This document shows positions 1-9,250 of a stretch of DNA of 64,000 nt, one piece after another. Each line of letters begins with the position of its first letter. The stretch's first letter is position 1. The position numbers and the translations under genes were made by a program. Under the pieces are notes generated by a model. That model ran no database searches and had not been told where the DNA came from. It worked only from the letters and a program-made list of their open reading frames with translations. Source of the DNA: Acanthosoma haemorrhoidale (Eukaryota; Arthropoda; Insecta; Hemiptera; Acanthosomatidae); NCBI GenBank assembly GCA_930367205.1, contig OV884014.1, forward strand, positions 112,357,138 to 112,421,137, given 5' to 3'.

Positions 1-1400
1 TTTTAATGTTATTTTTCCACAACATGTTTCGGGACATTTTCCCTTTTTTTCAAAGAACTATATTAACTAAATGGTCAGGAAGGAAGAGGGGAAATAAGAA
101 ATTTATAAAAATATACAACCAATCGACTAATTAAACTCCAATATGGCTTTTATTACATTTCTATCTTATTTTTGTTTATCGCTGGTTTTCCCTCGGATGA
201 AGATAAGAGAATGAAATGTGTTAATGGCGGAAGGCGAGAGAATTGTAAACCAACTAAAAAAACGAGGCACTTATGTAGCAAGGATTTTAAGGAAGTTGAC
301 TTCGACAGATCACAAAATTGAAAAAAAAAAAACGCCCAGAAACATCAGTATTCGATTACCCGGACATTTGAAACCAAAGAGCTAACAGGCCAGTGAACAT
401 TTTTTTTAATCCTTCTTTTTCTGCAACAGGAAAGGAGAGCAATAAAAATACAAGGGTGACCAACAACAAGCAAGAAAAAATTGAAAAATATGTACGAATA
501 TGCTAGAAGGGACGTAAGTAACACAATTACAAAAACAAAAATACCTTCTACTCGAGTAGAAGTACTATAAGTGAAAAAATAAAATAGAAAAAAACAAAAA
601 TAAAAGAAATCAAATAAACCGAAACATTTTTGAAGATGTACTTGAAAGCAATTTCTATTATTACATTGAACTTCCTCAAGAAAATGTCGGTCATTTAACG
701 AATGAACGACTCGTTCAATTTTACTGACCCGGCTCATCTATATGGACCGATCTTTGAGATTGAAAAGAAAATGGATTTGCCTCTGGTGCATCCACGGAAT
801 ACTCACAAAGTCAAGAGACATCACAAATTCAACAATAAAATTATTTACAACTTAACTTGTATGAACTGTTCTGTTGTTCACTGGTGATCGTCTTCAGTAT
901 CTGATCGCCTCTCGCAGTGGAGGTTTGTCATGGCGTCATTTGATGGTAACTTTCCCAATTTATACGTTACCTTAGGAGCCCTATAAGGTAATTTTCAGCA
1001 GCCTACTGAAAATTCTTCCGTGGAGGGGTCCTTTGGTATAGGATTACATGCAACAATTTTTTGGTAGCACCCCACTCCTTGGGCTGAGGTTTGGGGTCAC
1101 CATTACCCGTCATTTGGTCGCAGCGATTGTACATCAACGTACGAAACGATACAGTGGCACCAGCTGTCCTCACTCCAGCAACTCCTTGCATAACCTTATG
1201 TCAATAACGTGCTGTTTTACTGACAAGGAAGAAATCACCAAATTTATTTTCCCTTCAATTAATTATTCGACACTCTATATCTTCTGGTGTTGATCATTTA
1301 TTTTTAAAAGTACTTTTTTTAGTCGGGATTAAGTTTTGGTTGGAGCGTCAAAACTCAAAATAACTCCTCCAATTACTACAAACGTTTCATTTATTTGTAT
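1..1400. repeat. Tandem repeat unit, copy 1
   Basis: First of two direct copies of an unidentified unit; the second is at about 1444-2500. The part from about 600 to 1100 matches 1715-2210 almost base for base, with the same 61-codon plus-strand open frame (702 here, 1814 there). The start (TTATTTTTCCACAACATGTT) and the end (AGTCGGGATTAAGTTT, near 1320) also recur in copy 2. This copy has roughly 330 bp more in its left part. I do not recognise the family. The open frames on both strands are short and rich in low-complexity sequence, so I do not call them genes. Confidence 0.75.
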
Positions 1401-1443
1401 GTACGATATTCGCATCTCCTCAAAATAACTTTTTTCAAACTAT

Positions 1444-2500
1444 TTAATATTATTTTTCCACAACATGTTCATGTACAATTGAGTGAATTATTGAAGAAGT
1501 CTTGCATTAAATAAATGTTCAGGAACGACCTTAGTAATAATCCAGTTGAGAAAAGAGGAATACTTCCTGGAACATATTTTGCGGAGAAATAACATTAAAA
1601 GGAAAAATATCAAAAGTTTTTCTTTGTTTAATTAACATGTGGTGATAAAAAAAAAACCTTATACTCCAGTACAAGTACTATAAGTGAAAAAATAAAATAA
1701 AAAACAACAAAAATAAAAGAAATCAAATAAACCCCAAAATTTTGAAGATGTACTTGAAAGCACTCTCTATTATTACATTGAACTTCCTCAAGAAAATGTC
1801 GGTCATTTAAAGGATGAACGACTCGTTCAATTTTACTGACCCGGCTCATCTATATGGACCGATCTTTGAGATTGAAAAGAAAATGGATTTGCCTCTGGTG
1901 CATCCACGGAATACTCACAAAGTCAAGAGACATCACAAATTCAACAATAAAATTATTTACAACTTAACTTGTATGAACTGTTCTGTTGTTCACTGGTGAT
2001 CGTCTTCAGTATCTGATCGCCTCTCGCAGTGGAGGTTTGTCATGGCGTCATTTGATGGTAACTTTCCCAATTTATACGTTACCTTAGGAGCCCTATACGG
2101 TAATTTTCAGCAGCCTACAGAAAATTCTTCCGTGGAGGGGTCCTTTGGTATAGGACACACAAGAAACAATTTTTTGGTAGCACCCCTCTCCTTGGGCTGA
2201 GGTTTGGGGTCACTATTACCCGTCATTTGATCGCAGTATTTTTAAACTCAGCCTTCAGAAGGGAATTATACACGCGCTTGTTTTATCTAGAAGGCAGGAT
2301 TTGTCTCTCTCCATTCACTTTTTGTTTTACTTCTCTTACTGTGTTTACCATTCAGTCATTCCACAATTTGCCTTGTTTTTTGTTGATAGTGTTATTTGTT
2401 GTAATTGTTCATTATTAAATTAACGTTATTTTTATAGTCGGGATTAAGTTTCTGGTTGCAGCACCAAAGCTTCAAAATAATGATGCCTTTACTCCAAATA
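1444..2500. repeat. Tandem repeat unit, copy 2
   Basis: Second direct copy of the unit at 1-1400. The offset is about 1112 bp in the right part and about 1441 bp at the left end, because copy 1 is longer there. The core (about 1800-2130) differs from copy 1 at only a few positions, so the duplication is young or has been homogenised. The block around 2100-2230 is GC-richer than the surroundings. No protein family or terminal repeat was recognised. Confidence 0.75.
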
Positions 2501-2627
2501 CATCCCAATGTAAATATTTACAGGTCGGTGTGAACGCATCTGCTGGGTTTCTGTGAATGGGCGGTTTCTTTTAATTACTTATATAGTTATTTAGACAGAT
2601 ACCTCTACTGGTATCGATACACTAATA

Positions 2628-3593
2628 CAGTAGAATCCCGATAATTCGTATTGTCAAGGGACTGACAGTTTGGTACGAATTATCGGGAGTACAAAATTAA
2701 AAAACGTATTTAATGCAAACATAAAAAAAAAAATATGTCCTTCCACTCAGAACAAACTTTATCTGACACACTTGCACTTTCCCCGCTAAGCTTCTTAAAT
2801 TTAATGTTGTGTCTTTTTTTGAATCTATCGAACCATCCATCACTTGCACGAAAGTCTTCAATTCCCATTTGTTTTGCAAAAACTCGCGCTTTTCCCCTTT
2901 AAAATATTTCCAACTGGTACATTTAAATTCCTTGCTTGCGCGAACCACTTTTTTAAGTTCTCTTCAAGTTGTGCGTAATCACCAGTCTTGAAGCGTTTTA
3001 CTTTGCTGCTTGATGTTTTGGAAGTGATTTTGTCCTTGTTATTCAGGACTGAAGTGATCGTGGAACGAGGGACGTTAAAACGCTTGGATACGTCAATTTG
3101 CTTAAAGCCACTGGCTACGGCCTTTATGATTTGTTGTTTCTCTTTAATAGAGAGGCTAATTTTTTTCGGAGGCATGGTAACGTGTCACAACGATAACGAA
3201 AACGAGACTGAATTGTAGAAACGAAAGAAAAGCTTAGTACAATTCCTAAAACTTTCCCTCTCTCCCCTCCTTATTTCCTTTCAGTAAAAAGAGTACGAAT
3301 TACATATGGGATTTCATATAAAACATTTATCTCGCACTCATTCTGCTCTCTGGTCTCTTACTGTCCTCTTTCCCTTTCATGAAACAGTACGAATTAACGA
3401 GGTTTTTAAGCTGGAAATACGTATTATAAGACGTTTTAAGTGACCTCGAGCATAAAAATAATACGAATTACCGAGGGGACTGAAATGCATTGTTTTTATA
3501 CCACTTACCTGGATTTTCTCTGGGGACCGCCAAATTTTTACGAATTAGCCGGAAATACGAATAATCGGGATACGAAATATCGGGATTCCACTG
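2628..3593 (-). mobile_element. Non-autonomous pogo/Tigger-like DNA transposon, copy A
   Basis: A 966-bp element flanked by TA on both sides (2626-2627 and 3594-3595). The ends are imperfect inverted repeats of about 23 bp: CAGTAGAATCCCGATAATTC at the left, and CAGTGGAATCCCGATATTTC when the right end is read inward. CAG termini, TA target duplication and a CENP-B-type N-terminal protein on the minus strand are typical of the pogo/Tigger group of the Tc1/mariner superfamily. The DDE catalytic half is missing, so it could move only with transposase supplied elsewhere. A second copy with the same layout is at 33861-34885. Confidence 0.85.
2750..3175 (-). pseudogene. Tigger-like transposase, DNA-binding N-terminus only
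   Basis: The frame starts at ATG 3173-3175 with MPPKKISLSIKEKQQIIKAV, followed by a helix-turn-helix (VSKRFNVPRSTITSVLNNKD) of the psq/CENP-B N-terminal type. A segment around 2700-2900 continues in another frame (FVQVMDGSIDSKKDTTLNL), which fits the second CENP-B-type helix-turn-helix domain after a frameshift. The family's catalytic DDE domain would follow but is absent; the frame runs into the left terminal repeat. The product, if made, could bind element ends but not cut. Family assignment is from motif recognition, not a search. Confidence 0.75.
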
Positions 3594-4062
3594 TATATCA
3601 TAGACACAATAAAACTTTAAGGCAATTTATAAATTATGTATCTTTTCTAAGGATACATATATCCGTTTATCTATTTACCTACATTCTGCAACAAATGGGG
3701 GAGGTACCCATTTGTCGGCCTGGACCCAACAGAGTTTATGGCAGCCTTTGACCCTCTGTGCTCAGTTCCTTAACGTTATTTAATAATTGTACACTACATT
3801 CCCCATGTCGGGGGTTGAACATATAAGAGGTCTTGAGGGTCGTAGAGGAAAAATTTAAACGGCATATCCAAAGAATGTGGGATGGCCGTTAGAAATAGGA
3901 TTGATTGAAATGGGTCTAAGCATTTTGACTATGTGGCATTTCTGGTTCGCCATTGATAGCAACGACACCTCTGTAGCGCGAGTGAACATTTTTTGACCCT
4001 TGTCACTTGTTGAAGTTCCACGATTACGAACTACTAAAAGACGGAGATGGTAGCGAAATTAA
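3594..4062. other. Unassigned sequence between Tigger element and LTR
   Basis: About 470 bp with no supported gene. The part nearest the LTR (3890-4062) may be the internal leader of an LTR retrotransposon read on the minus strand, but no primer-binding site or gag frame could be confirmed. Confidence 0.4.
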
Positions 4063-4591
4063 GTGCGGGTCATAACTTGTGTTTTACCAGTGTCGGATAG
4101 TTATCAGATGTGCGAGTCTCCAAGGTGGGGTCAGCGAGCGCTAAGAAAGAGATAGAGCGGGTGGACCTGTGGTCTTTCACCCTTGCTGGCACCCTAGTCG
4201 GCAGGCAGCTTAATTCGCTTTGTATCTGACTCCATATGACCTTAGAAGGTGTGCTCCGACAGTGCACTATGTTCAGGAGACGAGGAACAGGGTAGGTTTA
4301 TAAGTAGTTTATGTGGTCTTGGAATGACCACGAATTCTCACTCGGTATCTAAGGGTAGGCGAAAACCGTCCTGATCCCAAAGGCAAGTGTGAACCGGAGA
4401 GAAGCAGACTGGATTGCCGTGGGAGACACTACTAGGATTGTAGGGCCACGGCAACCGTCGCCCGCGAGGGAAAGGTCTCTTCCAAGGAGTTATAATAAAA
4501 CTCTATTATAAAAATATGGAAACATAGATAGATATTTTCTGTGCCAAGAAGAGGGGAACTTCTAATTATTCGTAATTAAGAGGTGGCCACA
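4063..4591 (-). mobile_element. LTR retrotransposon LTR fragment (minus orientation)
   Basis: Read on the minus strand it begins TGTGGCCACCTCTTA at 4591. The same start, followed by the same roughly 70 bp, occurs at 12790. Its inner part (about 4100-4480) is the reverse complement of the R/U5-like part of the solo LTR at 24200-24490, sharing blocks such as GGAATGACCACGAATTC and CCTTTGGGATC. The U3/promoter part seen in the 24-kb copy is missing, so this is a deleted or recombinant LTR. The lower boundary is uncertain (an ATGACCCGCA-like end near 4063-4072). No target duplication was found. Confidence 0.6.
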
Positions 4592-5691
4592 ACAACCAGC
4601 AACAAAAAACGAAAGCGAAATTCTCGGCAGCGTATTAATTGACAGAAACTGTTCAAGGATTTGAGAATTGTGACGGAACGATTCGCTTTGTTAAACTTTT
4701 GAACAAATTATTTTAAAAAAAAGAAAAAAATAATAGAAAAAGCATTCTTGAAAACGGGAATGAAGCGGGTTTCAAGGGTTTTTACTGAGCATAGAAAGCA
4801 CCTTAACGTTTTACAAGATTTACGTTGAACACAACCAGTTTTTCTCAACGTACAAAATTAGTCATCATCGAGATGAAAGATTGTATGGTTATAATTTAAC
4901 AATGTATGGTATTTAGGCTTAAAAACAAAATATATATTTTAAATTGATTTGGATTTCTTCAAAACAATTTTTTTTTAAGTAAAATCTCGTTAAAGACGAT
5001 AAAAAATATTTTCTGGCCTTAATTTGTTCATAAGATTATTATGTTTGAAGTCCTCGTAAAAATGTCAAAAGCGAGTTACTAACAAAGTTTTTGTTGAAGA
5101 TATTCGAATCAATTGATTTGAAAATGTTGTTTTTAATGTTAGATAATAACATTTTAAAACTTTTTATGAACTTAATTATTAAAAGTGAATAGCTTGATTA
5201 TTAATTTTTCCATGATCAAAAAAAAAACAGTAGCTCTGCGAAAGCATGACAACTGAACAAAAATAATAAATAAAAAAGTACGCGAACGGACGAACTTTAT
5301 ACTTTTGGTTTTGGCTGCCAATATGTTATTATTGAGGCTTCAGCCATTCGCTCAACAGCGTTCAACTTTTGCGGACCACTTTGTTTGCAATGACACTGAA
5401 CGCAATAATTTGCTGCGCATAATCAAGTTTAAATTCATTATAGAATTATCTTGAAGATTCTCAATCTAAGTAACAAGTGAGTTTTCAAAATGTGTTCACC
5501 AGAACCTGGGAGTTTATCTCGTACAACTAAGGAAGCGTAACCTATCTCATCGTGCCCTGAGTAATTATATATCTCAATATTCTGTTAAGACGGAAAAATA
5601 ATAAATTCGCTGTACAGTGCGAAATCGAATTTCATTTAGAAGGAATTCTTTTTCATCGCGTTGAGGATCACGGAGGGTTTTGCTGTCGCTA
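4592..5691. other. AT-rich unassigned sequence
   Basis: About 1.1 kb of AT-rich DNA with poly-A and poly-T runs. No coding frame, terminal repeat or RNA gene was recognised on either strand. Confidence 0.5.
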
Positions 5692-6127
5692 GCACACTTC
5701 GTTCGAGCAGCGGAGCAACAGTGAGCTTCACGATATCTTTGAGCTGCCTACGGTGGATGAATTCATCCAACGTAGTCATATAAAATTTTTCGACTCACTA
5801 CAATACTTGACAAACCCGGTGTTTAACACAATAACCCCCGCTCCATTCCCCCATCGATGGCAGGACGCTGTCGTGGCTGGAAGCTTTAGTTTTAGGTTCT
5901 AGGCATAGTTTTTAGTTTGTAAGTTTTTTCTCCAATTTTTTAAACTGAAGGTGAGCCCCATCACCTAGATTTGTTTACACGTTATTGTATTTTAACCACA
6001 TCCTGTATTGTTGAGTAACCCTACCTCCTTCAAATGCATCTGCGCATAGCAGAATGAGGAGAAATTCGCAAAGTATCTTATTATATATATTTTTCATTGT
6101 ATAAATTCAAGGGGTTTAGGAAAAAAA
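5692..6127 (+). mobile_element. LINE-A (jockey-like) 3' fragment, copy 1
   Basis: A 5'-truncated non-LTR retrotransposon. The last residues of the reverse-transcriptase ORF are readable from about 5700 (HIKFFDSLQYLTNPVFNT, then APFPHRWQDAV) and end near 5900. The 3' UTR follows, with the hairpin GGTGAGCCCCATCACC at 5950-5965 and a CCTCCTTCAAATGCATCTGC block at about 6026-6045. It ends at GGGGTTTAGG plus an A-run near 6127. The same arrangement recurs at 7613, 38.2, 49.3 and 55.4 kb. It sits inside a minus-strand gag-like frame that resumes at 6128, so it is a nested insertion. Confidence 0.8.
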
Positions 6128-6419
6128 ATTCACCAGCACAGGAGATGTATCTTCTGTCCGCTGTGGTCCTCAGTCTTCGTATTGCCGCGTTTATTTCGGT
6201 GATGTCCTCCTGGACATCTAACCCTAGAATAAGATACTTCTTATTTCTGGTTCCACCCCTTGGAGCAAAGGAGTGGAATAGTCTTCCTGACTGCTGCAGT
6301 AGGTCTAGGATTTTAATCCTCTCTTTCTCCAGCTCGGTGTATATGGTGACGCCTTCTATCGTCTTCCCGAGGGCGTATTTGTTTATTGCGGCTTCTCTGA
6401 ACAGCTGGGCTATTAAGGC
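6128..6419 (-). pseudogene. Gag-like ORF1 fragment of a non-LTR retrotransposon
   Basis: A minus-strand frame without stop codons, opening after a TGA at 6420-6422. It reads ALIAQLFREAAINKYALG, then IYTELEKERIKILDLLQ, then KKYLILGLDVQEDITEINAA. The composition and the LILGL(D)…EDITEIN stretch resemble the nucleic-acid-binding region of jockey-type ORF1 proteins, just before the zinc knuckles. No start codon or CCHC motif remains. The frame is cut at 6128 by the A-rich tail of the plus-strand LINE-A copy. Family assignment is tentative; a search with the ~97-residue translation would decide it. Confidence 0.5.
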
Positions 6420-6639
6420 TCAACCATTTAAGAGTGACTAGCCTCTTAGGAAATCTTTTGGTTACTAGACAACTAAAACTGACTTTTTCTTTCAAATATG
6501 CTAAAAAAAACAAAAAAAAAACGTAAAGAAAATTGCAGAGGCATTAAAATCGAAGGTTGCTGGTGTTGCCGAGAACGGCCGCTAGATGGCAGGCAAGGCT
6601 CGAGGTGGGAAGGACCGAGGCAGGTAGCGCCACCGTCGC

Positions 6640-6799
6640 ATACCAGTGACTCAGTACTGGCCCGTCCGCCACGGTGTCAATATAGCACGTGCCATTTGCA
6701 TCTAACTGTCGGAGTGTCGAGAGCTATGTCGTGTCAGTGATTCATGTGCTCTGGTGTAGTGGGATCTGGCAGGACTAGAAGAGGATGTGAAGCGGCAGG
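6640..6799 (+). promoter_or_regulatory. Promoter-like region of the putative secreted-protein gene
   Basis: A GC- and CpG-rich block (about 6540-6799) in an AT-rich neighbourhood, ending at the start codon at 6800. It holds perfect matches to an AP-1 site (TGACTCA, 6647-6653), an E-box (CACGTG, 6686-6691), a POU octamer (ATTTGCAT, 6694-6701) and an arthropod initiator (TCAGT, 6734-6738). The initiator would give a 5' UTR of about 64 nt. No TATA box at -30 stands out. Individual motifs occur by chance; the support is their clustering in the GC-rich block ahead of a signal-peptide exon. No transcript evidence is available. Confidence 0.45.
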
Positions 6800-6881
6800 A
6801 TGAGGAAGGATGTCATCGTCTTCCTGTTGGTGTATTGCTTCAGCGCCGGCAGACCCTCGCCTGTACAGCCAGTCAAAAAAG
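6800..6881 (+). CDS. First coding exon of a putative secreted protein
   Basis: ATG at 6800 opens a 27-codon frame: a short basic N-terminus (MRKD), a hydrophobic core (VIVFLLVYCF) and small residues (SAG), then RPSPVQPVKK. This is the layout of a cleaved signal peptide, with cleavage probably after SAG. The frame then meets a good splice donor, AAG|GTAAAC at 6881/6882, leaving phase 1. The upstream block is promoter-like. I do not recognise the mature protein from the ten residues visible. No second exon was identified in the window, so the gene would have a very long first intron or leave the window. It could be a chance frame, but signal peptide, donor and promoter together are suggestive. 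Confidence 0.5.
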
Positions 6882-7612
6882 GTAAACTGACGATCACATA
6901 TATTATTAGGAGTGAATAGCCGCCCCCGGGGGTAGGGGCAGTCTCGAGCCAGTGTTACGTAAGGTCCCGTTACTCGTCCGACCTTACAACCTTAAAGATG
7001 TGAAGACATTAGAAAGTATCCCCGGATATCTGCACGATATCCCAGCAGAGGATATCCAAGGAGACGACGGGACGGCGATGTGAAAGTGGCATGTTTGTAC
7101 ACCGGTTCACCTTGCCGCCAACACCACTGCCTTCTGTCACGGTCCTGCTCACGGCGGCAGAAAACATTTCTGCCTCGAAAACAATCTTAAACGATCATAG
7201 GGCTCAATCTGTATGGATAAACTTCAAATAGTTGTAGTATGTAATGTCACTTGTCTTGAGTTTTAATCGTTTTAAACTCAATTAGCGAAATATATGGCTA
7301 GTGCCCGCGCTTTCTGACATCCGTTGGGGGAAATAATAATTGAGTTATCACCCCAGCTCGCTTTTAGCCCTATGAAATGAACTTATTCACACACACACGT
7401 ATTCACAGCCTAGAGATTTTTAATTTATAATACATAAGGAAGCTTGTTATCAATCCGTGACACTTCTTTTTAAGAATTTTAATTTATTGCAAAACATGAA
7501 TCAAACCCAATGAAAGAAGTACGGTTTTAACAGTGACAGCTAAAGTTTCTTACAATAACCCGAATTTCTTACTTCTAATAGAAAAAAAATTCGAACGCTC
7601 TTAAAGTCTTGT
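6882..7612. other. Putative intron sequence
   Basis: Begins with the GTAAAC donor. The first ~250 bp are GC-rich and non-repetitive, then the sequence becomes AT-rich. No acceptor-exon combination was convincing. Confidence 0.4.
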
Positions 7613-7812
7613 CTATGAAATGAAATACCTAACTTCCGAAGGTGAGCCCCATCACCTGTCTATTTTGCTACTGTACTTTTAACTTAAAAAAACAAATGTT
7701 GTTTTTGTAATTCTACCCTCCTTCAAATGCATCTGAGTACGCAACAAGAGGAGAGATTCTGTATATATTGTTCACATACTGTAAAAATATTAAATAAAAA
7801 GGGGTTAAAAAA
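7613..7812 (+). mobile_element. LINE-A 3'-UTR-only copy
   Basis: A severely 5'-truncated copy holding only the LINE-A 3' UTR: the hairpin GGTGAGCCCCATCACC (7641-7656), the CCTCCTTCAAATGCATCTGA block (about 7712-7731), and the tail AATAAAAAGGGGTTAAAAAA. It is the minimal unit defining the family's 3' end. Confidence 0.75.
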
Positions 7813-8998
7813 ACCCTAACTGTGTAGGGTGGGCGATGACTGATAATTAAACGTCCGTTCTGATGAAATTTCTGATACTAATTTTACACCAAACAAAAAA
7901 AATGTATCAATTTATTTATTAAATTTGTACTGCCGCACAAGTTAGATCTTTCTTCTCAGTACTCTCAAGTATACTGTTTGAAAATTATGAGCCGATGCAA
8001 ATTGACTGTTTCAAGCACCCTAAAATCTAAAATTTGTTTACAAATTTTGCTTTTTTTAATAGCTCAAATTAATGTATGTTTGTCCAGATATGTTTTTTTT
8101 TTAGCTTACTCCTACAACTCAATTGACTGAGTCAGGGGAAAAAACAATATAAATTCCGGGAGTTTAGGGGAAGAACTGTCTTAACTCCTTATACGGAGCT
8201 GTTGCCTCTCAATTATTTTATATATTGCATACGATTTTGTTTTATTCCCCTCTCCCTCAAATTAATGTTTAAATAATGTAGATGATTCTTATTCGTTCTC
8301 TTCAATTTAAAAAAAAAGAGTTACTCTGCCCCCTCCCCCCCCATTAATTACTAATCGTTGAAGTAAAAAAATTATTTTTTTATGTTTTAGTATTATTTTT
8401 AATGTCCTAAAGACTTTTTAGCCCATGCCAATAGAATATTACATCCCATTTATTGAAAAGTTAAGATCACGTCATTTGATCAGCAAGGAATACAATAAAG
8501 CTGTATTTATTAATATTATATTCAACTACTAAGCAATTATTTAAATAGTAATTACTTTGTAATGGGACTGGTAGTATTTTTTAAATAGTCGGCCAATCAA
8601 GTGGAAGCTAAAATTCCCTGTCTGTTGGTCAAACCGGGCATTTGAAAATAACTGAAAATAGTTAATATTGTTGGATAAGTGTAATAAGTGATTTTGTATC
8701 CTATTTTATGGATTATAAATATTTGTCACTTTGTTTTTAAACCTGGAAATTGATGTTATAGGCGTGCTGTTACAGTCTTATTATCACAAAATCAGTACGG
8801 ATAATAGCAGTCATTTTTCAATAATGATAAACTAAAATGAAGATGAAATTGTAACATCTTGATTGAATAGCATTGAAGATGTCAATTTATTGATGAAGTG
8901 CTTTATAGATTTCCTTATTTGAACCGTTAAAATATACTGACAATTTTAATAAAAACCTACTTCGTCCCCTTAAAATAATACTCTATAGAGAATGCCTG
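7813..8998. other. AT-rich unassigned sequence
   Basis: About 1.2 kb, AT-rich, with homopolymer runs. No gene, terminal repeat or structured RNA was recognised. Confidence 0.5.
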
Positions 8999-9046
8999 TT
9001 TGGATACAACCCTGTTTGGGTACAACCCTGTTTGGATACAACCCTG
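8999..9046. repeat. 16-bp minisatellite, three copies
   Basis: TTTGGATACAACCCTG repeated three times head to tail; the middle unit has one change (A to G at the sixth base). It borders a GC-richer block. Confidence 0.85.
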
Positions 9047-9250
9047 TTGTGTGATGTTGATGTTATTCCTGGCTGAGGTGTGTACAGAAGAGGCTCAATT
9101 CCTCAGACGGGCCTAATCCGAGGCAACACCGTGGAAGTGCTGCTGGCATAAGAGCATTGGTGTCACTTATGTATGCCAGATCCACACCCACTTCCGTCCA
9201 CTCACTCAGCCAAAGTGACTCCAGTAAACAACATCAACCAGGGAGGGAGG
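9047..9250. other. GC-rich block of unknown nature
   Basis: A roughly 200-bp GC-richer island in AT-rich sequence. Its ends are partly complementary (GTTGATGTTATTCCTGGCTG near 9057; CAACATCAACCAGG near 9230), so the whole block could be a short inverted-ended element such as a MITE or a SINE. No box A/box B pair or coding frame was convincing. Confidence 0.35.

Noticed and set aside
345..737. 130-codon minus-strand frame in the first tandem repeat copy, looking like a multi-pass membrane protein
   Set aside because: The hydrophobic stretches come from A/T homopolymers. The frame is broken in the second copy, where the rest of the repeat is almost identical.
1003..1191. Minus-strand frame in both tandem copies with a KKLFLV-like string, reminiscent of an RNA-binding (RRM) domain
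   Set aside because: The similarity is only a few residues, the frame stops soon after, and no second RRM motif follows.
4070..4267. 65-codon minus-strand frame with normal composition
   Set aside because: It lies inside the LTR fragment; LTRs of this family are GC-rich and stay open by chance.
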